Shown in pieces: positions 52,677-60,603 of a stretch of DNA of 64,000 bases. The notes under the pieces were generated by a model. It did no database searches, was not told where the DNA came from, and saw nothing but the letters and a program-made list of their open reading frames with translations. The stretch is from Alphaproteobacteria bacterium (GTDB lineage Bacteria; Pseudomonadota; Alphaproteobacteria; MPNO01; UBA2964). Every line of letters starts with the position of its first letter. Position 1 is the first letter of the stretch. The DNA is taken from positions 62,001 through 126,000 of the forward strand of contig WLWZ01000009.1 in assembly GCA_012103315.1 (NCBI GenBank), written 5' to 3'. The translations under genes and the position numbers were made by a program.

Positions 52677-53252
52677 ATGTTGAAACGATTTATAACCGCC
52701 ATGGTTGCCTTTGCGATGGTTTCCTTCACAATTGGGGCATATGCGGCAGAGGGGAGTAAGCGCGTGAAAATTACAACGAATTTGGGCGTTATCGAAGTTG
52801 AACTCGCGCCGACGGAAGCACCGGCGTCAGTTGAGAATTTTCTAAAATATGCCAAGGCCGGTTTTTACGATGGGACGATTTTTCATCGGGTGATTGAAGG
52901 GTTTATGATTCAGGGTGGTGGCTTTGAACCAGGGCTTAAGAAAAAAGATACGCAAGACCCTATCGAGAACGAGGCCGATAATGGTTTGCAGAATCTTGTC
53001 GGGACACTAGCGATGGCACGCACCAACGACCCACATTCGGCAACCGCGCAATTCTTTATCAACACGGCTGACAATCATTTCCTCAACCACACTGATAAAA
53101 GTCCGCGTGGTTGGGGCTATACTGTCTTTGGAAAAGTAACGTCAGGTCTTGATGTCGTCCGTCAGATCGAAGGGTCGACGACCGGGCAGAGTGGTGGCAT
53201 GGGCGACGTGCCGACCGAAGATGTTGTGATCCAGAAGGTTGAGGTCGAGTAA
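52677..53252 (+). CDS. Periplasmic cyclophilin-type peptidylprolyl isomerase
   Basis: The 191-residue protein has a signal peptide (MVSFTIGAYAA) and a cyclophilin domain (about 27-190). Catalytic and substrate residues are in FHRVIEGFMIQGGG (the conserved FHR and Q), MARTNDPHSATAQFFIN and FLNHTDKSPRGWGYTVFGKV. It should speed cis-trans isomerisation of proline bonds in periplasmic proteins. It resembles PpiA-type proteins of Gram-negative bacteria. It converges with the ornithine-cyclodeaminase-family gene, 13 bases apart. Confidence 0.94.
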   Translation: MLKRFITAMVAFAMVSFTIGAYAAEGSKRVKITTNLGVIEVELAPTEAPASVENFLKYAKAGFYDGTIFHRVIEGFMIQGGGFEPGLKKKDTQDPIENEADNGLQNLVGTLAMARTNDPHSATAQFFINTADNHFLNHTDKSPRGWGYTVFGKVTSGLDVVRQIEGSTTGQSGGMGDVPTEDVVIQKVEVE

Positions 53253-53265
53253 CCCATAGTTGGGT

Positions 53266-54258
53266 TTACTGTAAGCGGGGCGGTGTTTTGACCCGCTGCG
53301 GCAAGGGGTGGCCCTTTCCCTCGGTGCGGGCGCGTCGATATATATCGATTGCCAGGGATAAATCTGACAGTCCCATCCCCATCGCTTTGAACAATGTGAT
53401 GTCCGCTCCATCGGGTCGCGTCATGTCATCTCTGATTAATTCCGAAATTGTCCGGACATCGTTCCAGCCTGCATCATCTTCACCGTCATAATGGGCGACG
53501 AATTCGGCTGACATGTGTTTGATAGTGCCGAGATTATCGACAGCGATGAGGTCAGCACGGTCAAAGACATCATCGGTAAATTCGGTTCGGGCGGAGACGA
53601 TTGCGCCCATTGCGTTAAGATGAGAACCCTTTGCCATCATGTCGGCTGTTAGAAACGGCACCGTTGAGTTGGTGACGATGGTAACTATCGGTGCATCTTT
53701 CGTCGTGTCTTCCAAGGTCTCGCAGGCGATGACCTCAAAATCAAACTCTGCACGCACTGCGTCAGCAAAGCGATTGCGATTTTCGGGGTTGCGGCTAAAG
53801 ACGCGCAGCCTCTTGAGCGGTCGGACGGCGTGGCAGGCCGCCACCTGTGGCAACGCCTGTTTCCCTGACCCGACGATCCCCATTTCATCCGCACCTGCGG
53901 GCGCGAGGCGTCTTGTGCCGACGCCAGTCATCGCGGCTGTACGCATCTGACCAAGGGCAGTGGCTTCTATGACAGCGAGATTGGCGCCGTCTTCCATCGA
54001 GAACAGCTCGACAATGGTTTCCGATTTTCCTCGGACATTGATCCAGTTCTTGAATCCGCAGATACCTTCACCGGCGACTGATGATCCCAGTACATGCATG
54101 GCATCATTATCGGCCACCATCAGGTGGCCTTTGGTCATATTTTTCGCTACGCCTTGTGATTCCAACGGGAGTACGCGTTCGAGGGCGTCAATGGCGTCAG
54201 GAAGGCTGACCATCGAGGTGACATCAGCTTCGGTGATCCAGATAGGGGCGTCGGCCAT
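53266..54258 (-). CDS. Ornithine cyclodeaminase/mu-crystallin family protein
   Basis: The 330-residue protein has the OCD fold: substrate-domain motifs KGHLMVADNDAMHVLGSS, GFKNWINVRGK (lysine near the active site) and an NAD(P)-binding Rossmann GIVGSGKQALPQVAACHAVRP, with a downstream aspartate in DLIAVDNLG. Family members include ornithine cyclodeaminase, alanine dehydrogenase and ketimine reductases, which reduce cyclic imines. In this setting a cyclic imine or amino-acid intermediate is plausible. The cupin gene upstream on the same strand ends 22 bases before its start. Confidence 0.9.
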   Translation of the reverse strand: MADAPIWITEADVTSMVSLPDAIDALERVLPLESQGVAKNMTKGHLMVADNDAMHVLGSSVAGEGICGFKNWINVRGKSETIVELFSMEDGANLAVIEATALGQMRTAAMTGVGTRRLAPAGADEMGIVGSGKQALPQVAACHAVRPLKRLRVFSRNPENRNRFADAVRAEFDFEVIACETLEDTTKDAPIVTIVTNSTVPFLTADMMAKGSHLNAMGAIVSARTEFTDDVFDRADLIAVDNLGTIKHMSAEFVAHYDGEDDAGWNDVRTISELIRDDMTRPDGADITLFKAMGMGLSDLSLAIDIYRRARTEGKGHPLPQRVKTPPRLQ

Positions 54259-54280
54259 GATTATTGTGAATCCTTAAGGG

Positions 54281-54871
54281 TCAGGCGGAGAGGGCGTAAG
54301 GGATCTGAGCCGGGCCAGAGCCTTCATAATATTCGCCGGTCTCGCGATTATAGCGACCTTGCAGAACCTCACCGACCAGAACGCGACTACGGAGGATGAC
54401 GGCAACCGACCGGACATCACTGCCTTGTTCGGCGTGAATGTCATAAGGCGGGACCAAGTCGGCTTTGCCAGCCTGACCTTGGGTATCACTAACCATTTCG
54501 ACCTTCACGTAGCCTTCTTCCTTACGGCTTTCGACCGCTTTGAAACGTTCAAGAGATTCAGTGCCATCCAACAAACCATAGAGCACCCAGCCATCGGCGT
54601 GGTCGTGCACGCTGCCGGTTCGACCAGGCACCCTGACGACACCATTGATGACAAAGCCATAATCAGGATCTGTGAAAAAAAGAAGGTTCTTGCGGCCTTC
54701 GGTTGACGGCCAATCCTTGCAATGTTCGCGCATCGCCGGGTCTGGCAGTAGATCGCTTTCCATAAGCGCGTGTGCGCGCTTCATGCGGGTTTCATCATCC
54801 GGAAATTCTGACCAGATATCACGTAGATCGCTGACGAATTTTTCAAAGGCCGGGAGCATTTTCTTACCCAT
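54281..54871 (-). CDS. Cupin-fold metal-binding protein (cysteine-dioxygenase-like)
   Basis: ATG at 54871 is preferred (GGAG 7 bases upstream) over the track start at 54889. The 196-residue protein has a helical N-terminal third and a small beta-barrel (about 80-185) with the H-x-H motif TGSVHDHADGWVLYGLLDG and a later histidine in PPYDIHAEQG, giving a three-His or mixed iron site as in cysteine dioxygenase-like proteins. Reaction unknown. It leads the unit with the ornithine-cyclodeaminase-family gene, suggesting that both act in one pathway. Confidence 0.78.
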   Translation of the reverse strand: MGKKMLPAFEKFVSDLRDIWSEFPDDETRMKRAHALMESDLLPDPAMREHCKDWPSTEGRKNLLFFTDPDYGFVINGVVRVPGRTGSVHDHADGWVLYGLLDGTESLERFKAVESRKEEGYVKVEMVSDTQGQAGKADLVPPYDIHAEQGSDVRSVAVILRSRVLVGEVLQGRYNRETGEYYEGSGPAQIPYALSA

Positions 54872-55007
54872 CGGGCATCTCCATCGCATGGTTCAAATCG
54901 TGCAAAAAACTATCACGGTGCGTTTAATTCGACAATGTGGCCTCGCGCTTTGCATCCGGGCACGGGGCCGTTTAAACAAGGGGTACAGATTTCAAGGAGT
55001 ATAGACT

Positions 55008-55796
55008 ATGGAACTCGGGATTACTGGGCGGAATGCCCTGATCACTGGCGGCAGCCAGGGTATCGGGCGCGCCTGTGCAGAAGCATTAGCCGACGAAGGC
55101 GTGAATGTTGTCATCGTTGCCCGCGATGCGGAACGGCTCGCGGCAGCGGCAACTGAAATAGCATCAAATCGTACGGGGCGTGTGACGCCGGTTTCTGGTG
55201 ATCTTACCGTTGCAGCAGATGTTGAACGGGTTATCGCGGAAGCGGAAAGTGCTTTGGGTCAAATTGATATTCTGGTGAATAACGCCGGGTCAGCGCCGAT
55301 GGGTATGATAGGCGATATTGATGATGAAACCTGGCAGGCGAGTTTTGATCTGAAACTAATGGGCTATGTCCGCTGTTCCCGTGCGGTGATGGGCGCGATG
55401 CGGTCACGTAAGTGGGGCAGGATTGTTAATGTCATTGGCCGTGGCGGTCATTTCCCAACAGCAAAATATATCGCTGGCGGCGCTATTAATGCGGCGATCT
55501 TGAACATCACCCAGGCGTTGGCGGAAGAATGTGGTCCCGACAATGTTTTGGTCAACGGCGTTAATCCAGCGGCAACAGCGACAGATCGATGGAGTGCATT
55601 AGTCCAGCAACAGATTAAACTCACCGGTAAAACCGAAGAAGAAATCATGGCGGCCTCTGCGGCAAGTGTGCCATTGGGGCGCATCGCAGAACCTGAAGAT
55701 GTTGCCAATATGGTGACCTATCTGTGCTCAGAGAAGGCCTGTTTTATCAACGGCGCTTTGATTGAAGTCGATGGTGGGGTAAGCCGGGCTCTTTAA
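55008..55796 (+). CDS. SDR family oxidoreductase with atypical active site
   Basis: The 262-residue protein has the SDR cofactor motif TGGSQGIGRACAEAL, NNAGSAP and a C-terminal CFINGALIEVDGG. The usual Tyr-x-x-x-Lys is altered: PTAKYIAGGAINAAIL keeps the tyrosine but has glycine where lysine is expected. The normal serine region (NVIGRGGHF) lacks an obvious serine. This may mean a changed catalytic mechanism or a non-oxidoreductase role such as isomerase. AAGGAG lies 9 bases upstream. It stands alone between minus-strand genes. Confidence 0.87.
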   Translation: MELGITGRNALITGGSQGIGRACAEALADEGVNVVIVARDAERLAAAATEIASNRTGRVTPVSGDLTVAADVERVIAEAESALGQIDILVNNAGSAPMGMIGDIDDETWQASFDLKLMGYVRCSRAVMGAMRSRKWGRIVNVIGRGGHFPTAKYIAGGAINAAILNITQALAEECGPDNVLVNGVNPAATATDRWSALVQQQIKLTGKTEEEIMAASAASVPLGRIAEPEDVANMVTYLCSEKACFINGALIEVDGGVSRAL

Positions 55797-55802
55797 ATAC
55801 CG

Positions 55803-57410
55803 CTATGGTCCATGACCGGTAGATAATGGGCTTGAATCAGAGAGGTCCATCATACGCCGCGAAAGCCGTTCGAGCATTTCCGTGCGGACGCCGCTATGGC
55901 CGGGATCGTCCCAAAGGTTGTCGAACTCGTTAGGGTCGTTCTCAAGATTATAGAGCTCGCCCCAATTAGCACCGGAATAGAGCGTTAAGCGCCATTGGTC
56001 GGCGACAATCGTTCGAGCCCTAAAGTTGGGTTCGAAGCCCATATAGCCGCGGCGCTGACTTTCCTCGATGATCATTGAATCATGACCAGGTGCGCCTTCA
56101 GCGATCCGGCTGAGGCTCAACCCTTGCATGCCGTTAAAGCCTTCAACACCGGCACGATCAAGAAACGAGCTTGCGAGATCAAGAGTACCCGTGAAGGCGT
56201 TAGATGCATTGTCGCTCACACTTGATGTTGGATCGGACCAGATGCAGGGAACTCGAATTAATCCCTGATAATGGATTGCCGCTTTCAACAGCAGCTGGTG
56301 ATCGCCCATGAAATCGCCGTGATCAGTCGTGAAGACGATGACGGTATTGTCTGCCTCCCCACTTTCTTCTAGGGCGGAAAGCACGCGCCCAATCGCATCA
56401 TCGATCATAGTGATGGAACCGTAATTGAGGGCAATGGCCTCGCGGGCTTCCTCTTCGCTACAGCCAAACCCGCGTTGTCCTGTTTTATTGGCTTTGCCCT
56501 GATCGCGCTCGGCATGTAGCGCAGCGACATTGGGTGGTAATTTCTCTATGGGGTGAAAGAAGGCGTCTGGTGCTGGTACGTCGGCCGGATCGTACATATC
56601 AAAATATTTACCGGGAGGCGTGAACGGATGATGCGGGTCCGGGAACGAGCATTGAGCGAAAAATGGTTTGTCCCCACCGGATTTGCCACGCTGTTTGATG
56701 AAGTCGATAGTTTTTTCGGCGACAAAGGTTGTTGGATATAGCTCTTCCGGAACGGCTGTGCGCCACGCTTGGGGCGCTTTGATTTCCCGATTTGATGACA
56801 GGGCATTCTTCGGTCCGCGCAATGAGTCAGGATCAGGATGCCGCTCTGCCAGCCAGCGCGAATAATGCCCGGTCACGCGATCACTGTGGCCGATCGCGAG
56901 GGAAACTTCGTCAAAGCCGTAAAACGGCAGGTCGGGCTCGAAATTGGGGTCTTCTTTCCAGGTCGGTGGCGACTCTTGTTCATAGTCTCCGTCCAACCAC
57001 ATATCGCGTTGTGCTTCGGTGAGCTCTGTCGGTGGCTGGGTTTTGTTGAGATCAGGAACTGGCAAGCCAACTTCAATCGCGTTTGGTGATATGCATTGCA
57101 GATGGCTCTTCCCGAATAATGCAGTGTAGTAGCCGGCAGCCCGCAGAAGCTGCGTGAAAGTGGTTTGGCTCAAAGGCAACGGAATTCCGTTCTGCCGGAC
57201 GCCATGAAGGGAAGGCATGCGACCCGTCATCAGGGTTGCACGGTTAGGCATGCAGATTGGTGTGGAGACATAAAACTTATCGAACCGTGTGCCCGTTGCC
57301 GCGATGCCGTCAATATTTGGTGTTTGAACGATGTTGTTTCCATAACACCCAAGATGATCCGCTCGGTGTTGATCATTGATGAACATCAGAAAATTGGGTT
57401 GCTTGGGCAT
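55803..57410 (-). CDS. Sulfatase family hydrolase with CMPNR active-site motif
   Basis: ATG at 57410 has GGAGA 7 bases upstream and begins at the family N-terminus KQPNFLMFINDQHRADHLG; the track extension of 51 residues is not homologous. The 535-residue protein is a close paralog of the one at 49129: STPICMPNRATLMTGRMPS, FGKSHLQC, FSQCSFPDPHHPFTPPG-type stretch and VIVFTTDHGDFMGDHQ. Asn replaces the usual Ser/Ala of the CxPxR formylglycine motif in both. It is expected to be cytoplasmic. Upstream on the same strand lies the alpha/beta hydrolase (28-base gap). Confidence 0.9.
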   Translation of the reverse strand: MPKQPNFLMFINDQHRADHLGCYGNNIVQTPNIDGIAATGTRFDKFYVSTPICMPNRATLMTGRMPSLHGVRQNGIPLPLSQTTFTQLLRAAGYYTALFGKSHLQCISPNAIEVGLPVPDLNKTQPPTELTEAQRDMWLDGDYEQESPPTWKEDPNFEPDLPFYGFDEVSLAIGHSDRVTGHYSRWLAERHPDPDSLRGPKNALSSNREIKAPQAWRTAVPEELYPTTFVAEKTIDFIKQRGKSGGDKPFFAQCSFPDPHHPFTPPGKYFDMYDPADVPAPDAFFHPIEKLPPNVAALHAERDQGKANKTGQRGFGCSEEEAREAIALNYGSITMIDDAIGRVLSALEESGEADNTVIVFTTDHGDFMGDHQLLLKAAIHYQGLIRVPCIWSDPTSSVSDNASNAFTGTLDLASSFLDRAGVEGFNGMQGLSLSRIAEGAPGHDSMIIEESQRRGYMGFEPNFRARTIVADQWRLTLYSGANWGELYNLENDPNEFDNLWDDPGHSGVRTEMLERLSRRMMDLSDSSPLSTGHGP

Positions 57411-57438
57411 CTGTGTTCTCCGCAATTGAATCTCAGGC

Positions 57439-58359
57439 CTAAGAACCGAAACCGACTTTCGAAAGAAAGTCGGTGACGATTTTTGCGCAGGCTTCGGGTT
57501 GTTCGATCTGGACCATGTGAGTGGTTCCGGGAACTGCCTCGTAAGGGTGGCCAAATTCCTCATGAAGGGCCTTGTTTACCAATCCTGGAGATCGAACATT
57601 CGGATCATCAGGGTCGCTGGCGATAACTTTGAGCGGGCCGGGAATATCGCCAAACTGGGGACAGAGATTTAGTTCCGAATTTGTCTTGTAGACTTGAGAC
57701 TCGCCTTCCGGCGGACAGCATAAAACCCAATCGCCAGTGTTTGTATCCTCACGGAGAATGGATTTCGCCATAAGAGCATGCGATCCATCTACCCAACGGC
57801 TAAGGCTTTTTGATCCCGCAAATTGTTCGGCAAGAGTTTCAGGGTTGGGAAAACGGTCAGGCCGGGTCTTGGACCAGTCTGACAACATCAACTCAAACCC
57901 TTTGGCGATTTCGTTAAGGGGGTGGCCGGGGCTTGGGACTAAAGGTGGATCGAATAGAACAAGCGCATCCCATCGCCAGCCATTGGTTAAAGCGTGCCAT
58001 ACTGCGGTGACTGCTGAGATTGAATGAAACAATCCCGCCGTCGGTTTCTTGCCAAGCGTTTCTTCGACACCGTCGAGCACGCTATCCAAATCGCTGACGA
58101 AATAGGAAACGTCATGGTGGCTGATATCGTCATGTCGCGGATTATGACCGTGATTACGCTGATCATAGAGGATCAGCTCATAGTCGTTGGCTAGTAAACG
58201 CCAGAACGGAAAATAGGCGTCTGTCGCGAAGCCGTTGCCATGCGCGAGAATTAATCGCAGACCGTCAGGGTTGCCATGTTGACGTAGTCGAAGGATCGCA
58301 CCGTCTTCCATTGTTAGGTCGACGATTTGATTTGGTGTCGGGAGAGTTAGTTCAGTCAT
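57439..58359 (-). CDS. Alpha/beta fold hydrolase
   Basis: ATG at 58359 is chosen over the track's GTG at 58395. The 306-residue protein has an alpha/beta hydrolase fold: oxyanion region LILAHGNGFATDAYFPFW, DQRNHGHNP, nucleophile region LFHSISAVTAVWHAL (serine in an S-I-S context instead of a strict GxSxG), and the histidine in PGTTHMVQIEQPEA. The departure from GxSxG is seen in some epoxide-hydrolase and C-C-hydrolase relatives. It precedes the sulfatase on the same strand. Substrate unknown. Confidence 0.87.
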   Translation of the reverse strand: MTELTLPTPNQIVDLTMEDGAILRLRQHGNPDGLRLILAHGNGFATDAYFPFWRLLANDYELILYDQRNHGHNPRHDDISHHDVSYFVSDLDSVLDGVEETLGKKPTAGLFHSISAVTAVWHALTNGWRWDALVLFDPPLVPSPGHPLNEIAKGFELMLSDWSKTRPDRFPNPETLAEQFAGSKSLSRWVDGSHALMAKSILREDTNTGDWVLCCPPEGESQVYKTNSELNLCPQFGDIPGPLKVIASDPDDPNVRSPGLVNKALHEEFGHPYEAVPGTTHMVQIEQPEACAKIVTDFLSKVGFGS

Positions 58360-58479
58360 ATTCTCTATTATAGGGTAGGGAAGGAGATGGGGCACCTGCG
58401 CTTAAGATTTTTGTCGCAATCACTACTCGGATAGCACTTCTCCTGCTACCGTTGATTCTTCGAGCAAGGGGAGTTTGTC

Positions 58480-59673
58480 ATGTACCAACGACCGCCAGTA
58501 CCAGATTTAACAGATCAGCAGAATTCTATTCTCGCGCAGGAATGGCCGCGATTTTCAACGGGAGAGCTGACACGGCGGCGAGCAGCAATAGAAGCTGTCA
58601 TGGTGGAAAATGACGTTTCCTATCTCCTGCTCTATGGAGCAGGTGGCCGTGGATCTGCAGTGCCGTGGTTAACCGAGTGGTCGGTTACGACAGAGGTCAT
58701 GGCGATCGTAACGCCAGGCGAAAGAGACTCTCTTTTTATTCAATATTTTAACCATACCCCCTTTGCTGAAAGATTGATTTCAAAGGCTGAGGTGAATTGG
58801 GGCGGCGCTTCGACGATCCGAACGACAATTGAGGAATTAAAAAAACGCGGTGCAGCTGGTCAACGAATAGGTATCATTGGTGGCCTGCCTTTTGGGCCCT
58901 ATGAAACACTCAAAGAGTTTTCCGGAGACGTCGTTAATCTCAATGCGGCCTATACGAAATTACGGCTTGTGAAATCTGAAGAGGAACTGGACTGGTTTCG
59001 GATAGGTGCAGCGCTTTCTGATTTGGCAATTGATGCTTTGCAGGAAGAAATGCGGCCCGGTCAGACTGAACATGAACTGGCCGATATCGTCGAACACTCT
59101 TATGTGCCGCATGGCGGCAAATCAGGCATCCATTTTTTCGGTGTCACCTCGATGACAGAGCCGCACCTTTATGTTCCGGCACAGATGACAAGTAACCGTT
59201 CGGTCGATGTGGGCGATATTGTCTTTACAGAAATTACAGCATCGTTTTGGGATTATTCTGGCCAGGTATTGCGTAGTTTTTCAGTTGGAAGTGACCCGAC
59301 ACCACTTTATCAGGATTTGCATGATACGGCCGTGGAGGCGTTTGATGCAATTCGCGCAGTTGCGAAACCGGGCAACCGGCCTGAGGATCTTATTGCCGCC
59401 GGCCAACTCATCGAACGGAACGGTTTTACAATATGCGATGATTTAATCCACGGATATGGCGGAGGATATTTCCCGCCGGTCCTGGGGATTCCAAGTCGCC
59501 GAGAGGAACCGGCACCCAACCTGATATTAGAAGCTGGAATGATGATGGTGATTCAGCCCAACGTCATTACAACGGATAAGACGGCGGGTGTGCAAACCGG
59601 TGAATGTGTTGTGGTTACCGAACAAGGCGGGGTTTCCCTTCATCGAGCGCCACGAGGATTTCTCAGAGTCTGA
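58480..59673 (+). CDS. M24 family (creatinase/aminopeptidase P-like) protein lacking metal ligands
   Basis: The 397-residue protein has the two-part M24 layout: an N-terminal creatinase-type domain (about 1-165; FSTGELTRRRAAIEAVMVEN) and a pita-bread domain (about 170-397). Of the five metal ligands in metallopeptidases, the first Asp is replaced (DIVFTEITASFWDYSG) and the second Asp is absent (SGQVLRSF), while a histidine (LIHGYGGGY) and the last glutamate (QTGECVVV) remain. Creatinase, which cleaves C-N bonds without metal, shows such losses, so a metal-free amidinohydrolase-like reaction is possible. CAAGGGGAG precedes the ATG. Confidence 0.87.
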   Translation: MYQRPPVPDLTDQQNSILAQEWPRFSTGELTRRRAAIEAVMVENDVSYLLLYGAGGRGSAVPWLTEWSVTTEVMAIVTPGERDSLFIQYFNHTPFAERLISKAEVNWGGASTIRTTIEELKKRGAAGQRIGIIGGLPFGPYETLKEFSGDVVNLNAAYTKLRLVKSEEELDWFRIGAALSDLAIDALQEEMRPGQTEHELADIVEHSYVPHGGKSGIHFFGVTSMTEPHLYVPAQMTSNRSVDVGDIVFTEITASFWDYSGQVLRSFSVGSDPTPLYQDLHDTAVEAFDAIRAVAKPGNRPEDLIAAGQLIERNGFTICDDLIHGYGGGYFPPVLGIPSRREEPAPNLILEAGMMMVIQPNVITTDKTAGVQTGECVVVTEQGGVSLHRAPRGFLRV

Positions 59674-59758
59674 TATTGACCCTCGATTAAGCAAGAGTTC
59701 TCGTCAGTCTTGAATGATTTCTCAAATTTAACCATTACGCCGTGAAATTCAGGCTTAT

Positions 59759-59777
59759 TTGTCTCAAATAGAGACAA
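59759..59777. promoter_or_regulatory. Inverted repeat TTGTCTC-N5-GAGACAA, candidate activator site
   Basis: A perfect 7-bp inverted repeat with a 5-base spacer lies about 94 bases upstream of the sigma-54 -24 element, the usual position for an enhancer-binding-protein site. The adjacent NtrC-type regulator gene makes it a good candidate target. Only one clear copy is seen. Confidence 0.5.
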
Positions 59778-59870
59778 TTTAGATACCGCTGCTTGGCTTC
59801 ACCATCAAACTGTCGCAATCCCTAACAAATAGTCAAAATATATCAATAGGTTAGAAAACAATTTTCCTGT

Positions 59871-59886
59871 TGGCACATTTCTTGCT
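59871..59886 (+). promoter_or_regulatory. Sigma-54 (RpoN) promoter
   Basis: TGGCAC-ATTTC-TTGCT matches the -24/-12 consensus TGGCAC-N5-TTGCW exactly. The expected start of transcription is near 59897, giving a long leader (about 180 bases) before the ATG at 60078. The matching promoter at 62309 and the enhancer-binding regulator between the two genes support function. Confidence 0.85.
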
Positions 59887-60077
59887 TGATCTAGTTTGGC
59901 CCAGTGCGTCTGCGTCTTAAAACTGGGGCGGGTTGGATTGTTCTATAGCTGGTTGCCATTGCTCGTCGATGGTTCCGTAAACTGGATTTGAGTATGCACA
60001 ATTTCTTCTCCGATAAGGCGGGGTTGCCGCCCACGCAGCAAATTGGTGGCGCCGGGATGAAGGAGGGGGGTATCGCT

Positions 60078-60587
60078 ATGATCCACTCATTGCAGGTAGC
60101 GAATGGACCCGCGAACATTTGCTATGGATTTGGCGGTGTTGTGTTGTCATCAGCGATGGACGAAGTCCTGCGTGGCGACCGCTTCCAGGGCCGTTTTTCC
60201 TGTAGTTCTGGAGCGTTGGATGGAGATTCTTCTGATTCATTGCATGAGGATGAATCTGGGTTGCTCACAATTGTAATCGGCCCATATCGTCTCACGAGTG
60301 CTGGTCCCGTTCGAATACAACGGTTGATAACCGAACAGTTTTATCGCATCGCAATTCGCTGTGAGAGATTTACCGAAAGTGCCGCTGGGGTTGGTCGGGT
60401 GAATTTGGCATTCTATTCAGACCCACGGTTTTGCGAAGGCGGAGACTTTAAACTCGATACGCTTGATATCTCTAAAATTCCGATGCCGAGCCTCTATTTA
60501 GAGGCATTCGCCGGGGAACCTATCCTAAATGCGAAACTTCAAACGCTAGACCGCGAGGAAATCGGGGATGTTGAAGCCGTTAGATAA
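60078..60587 (+). CDS. Protein of unknown function controlled by a sigma-54 promoter
   Basis: ATG at 60078 is preferred because AGGAGG lies 11 bases upstream; the track's TTG at 59988 and the ATG at 59994 have no ribosome binding site. The resulting 169-residue protein has no signal peptide or membrane segment. It appears mainly beta-rich (LLTIVIGPYRLTSAGPVRI, RVNLAFYSDPRF) with an acidic Ser/Asp-rich loop (ALDGDSSDSLHEDESG). I recognise no domain. The preceding consensus sigma-54 promoter and the convergent NtrC-type regulator suggest that it belongs to that regulon. Confidence 0.65.
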   Translation: MIHSLQVANGPANICYGFGGVVLSSAMDEVLRGDRFQGRFSCSSGALDGDSSDSLHEDESGLLTIVIGPYRLTSAGPVRIQRLITEQFYRIAIRCERFTESAAGVGRVNLAFYSDPRFCEGGDFKLDTLDISKIPMPSLYLEAFAGEPILNAKLQTLDREEIGDVEAVR

Positions 60588-60603
60588 GGCTTTTGGGTTG
60601 GTG

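Larger units (their letters stand above)
59674..60077. other. Intergenic region with sigma-54 promoter and inverted repeat
   Basis: This roughly 400-base AT-rich region holds a perfect inverted repeat (59759-59777), a consensus sigma-54 promoter (59871-59886) and the leader of the unknown gene at 60078. No further gene is supported; ATG at 59994 in the same frame as that gene lacks a ribosome binding site. Confidence 0.6.
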
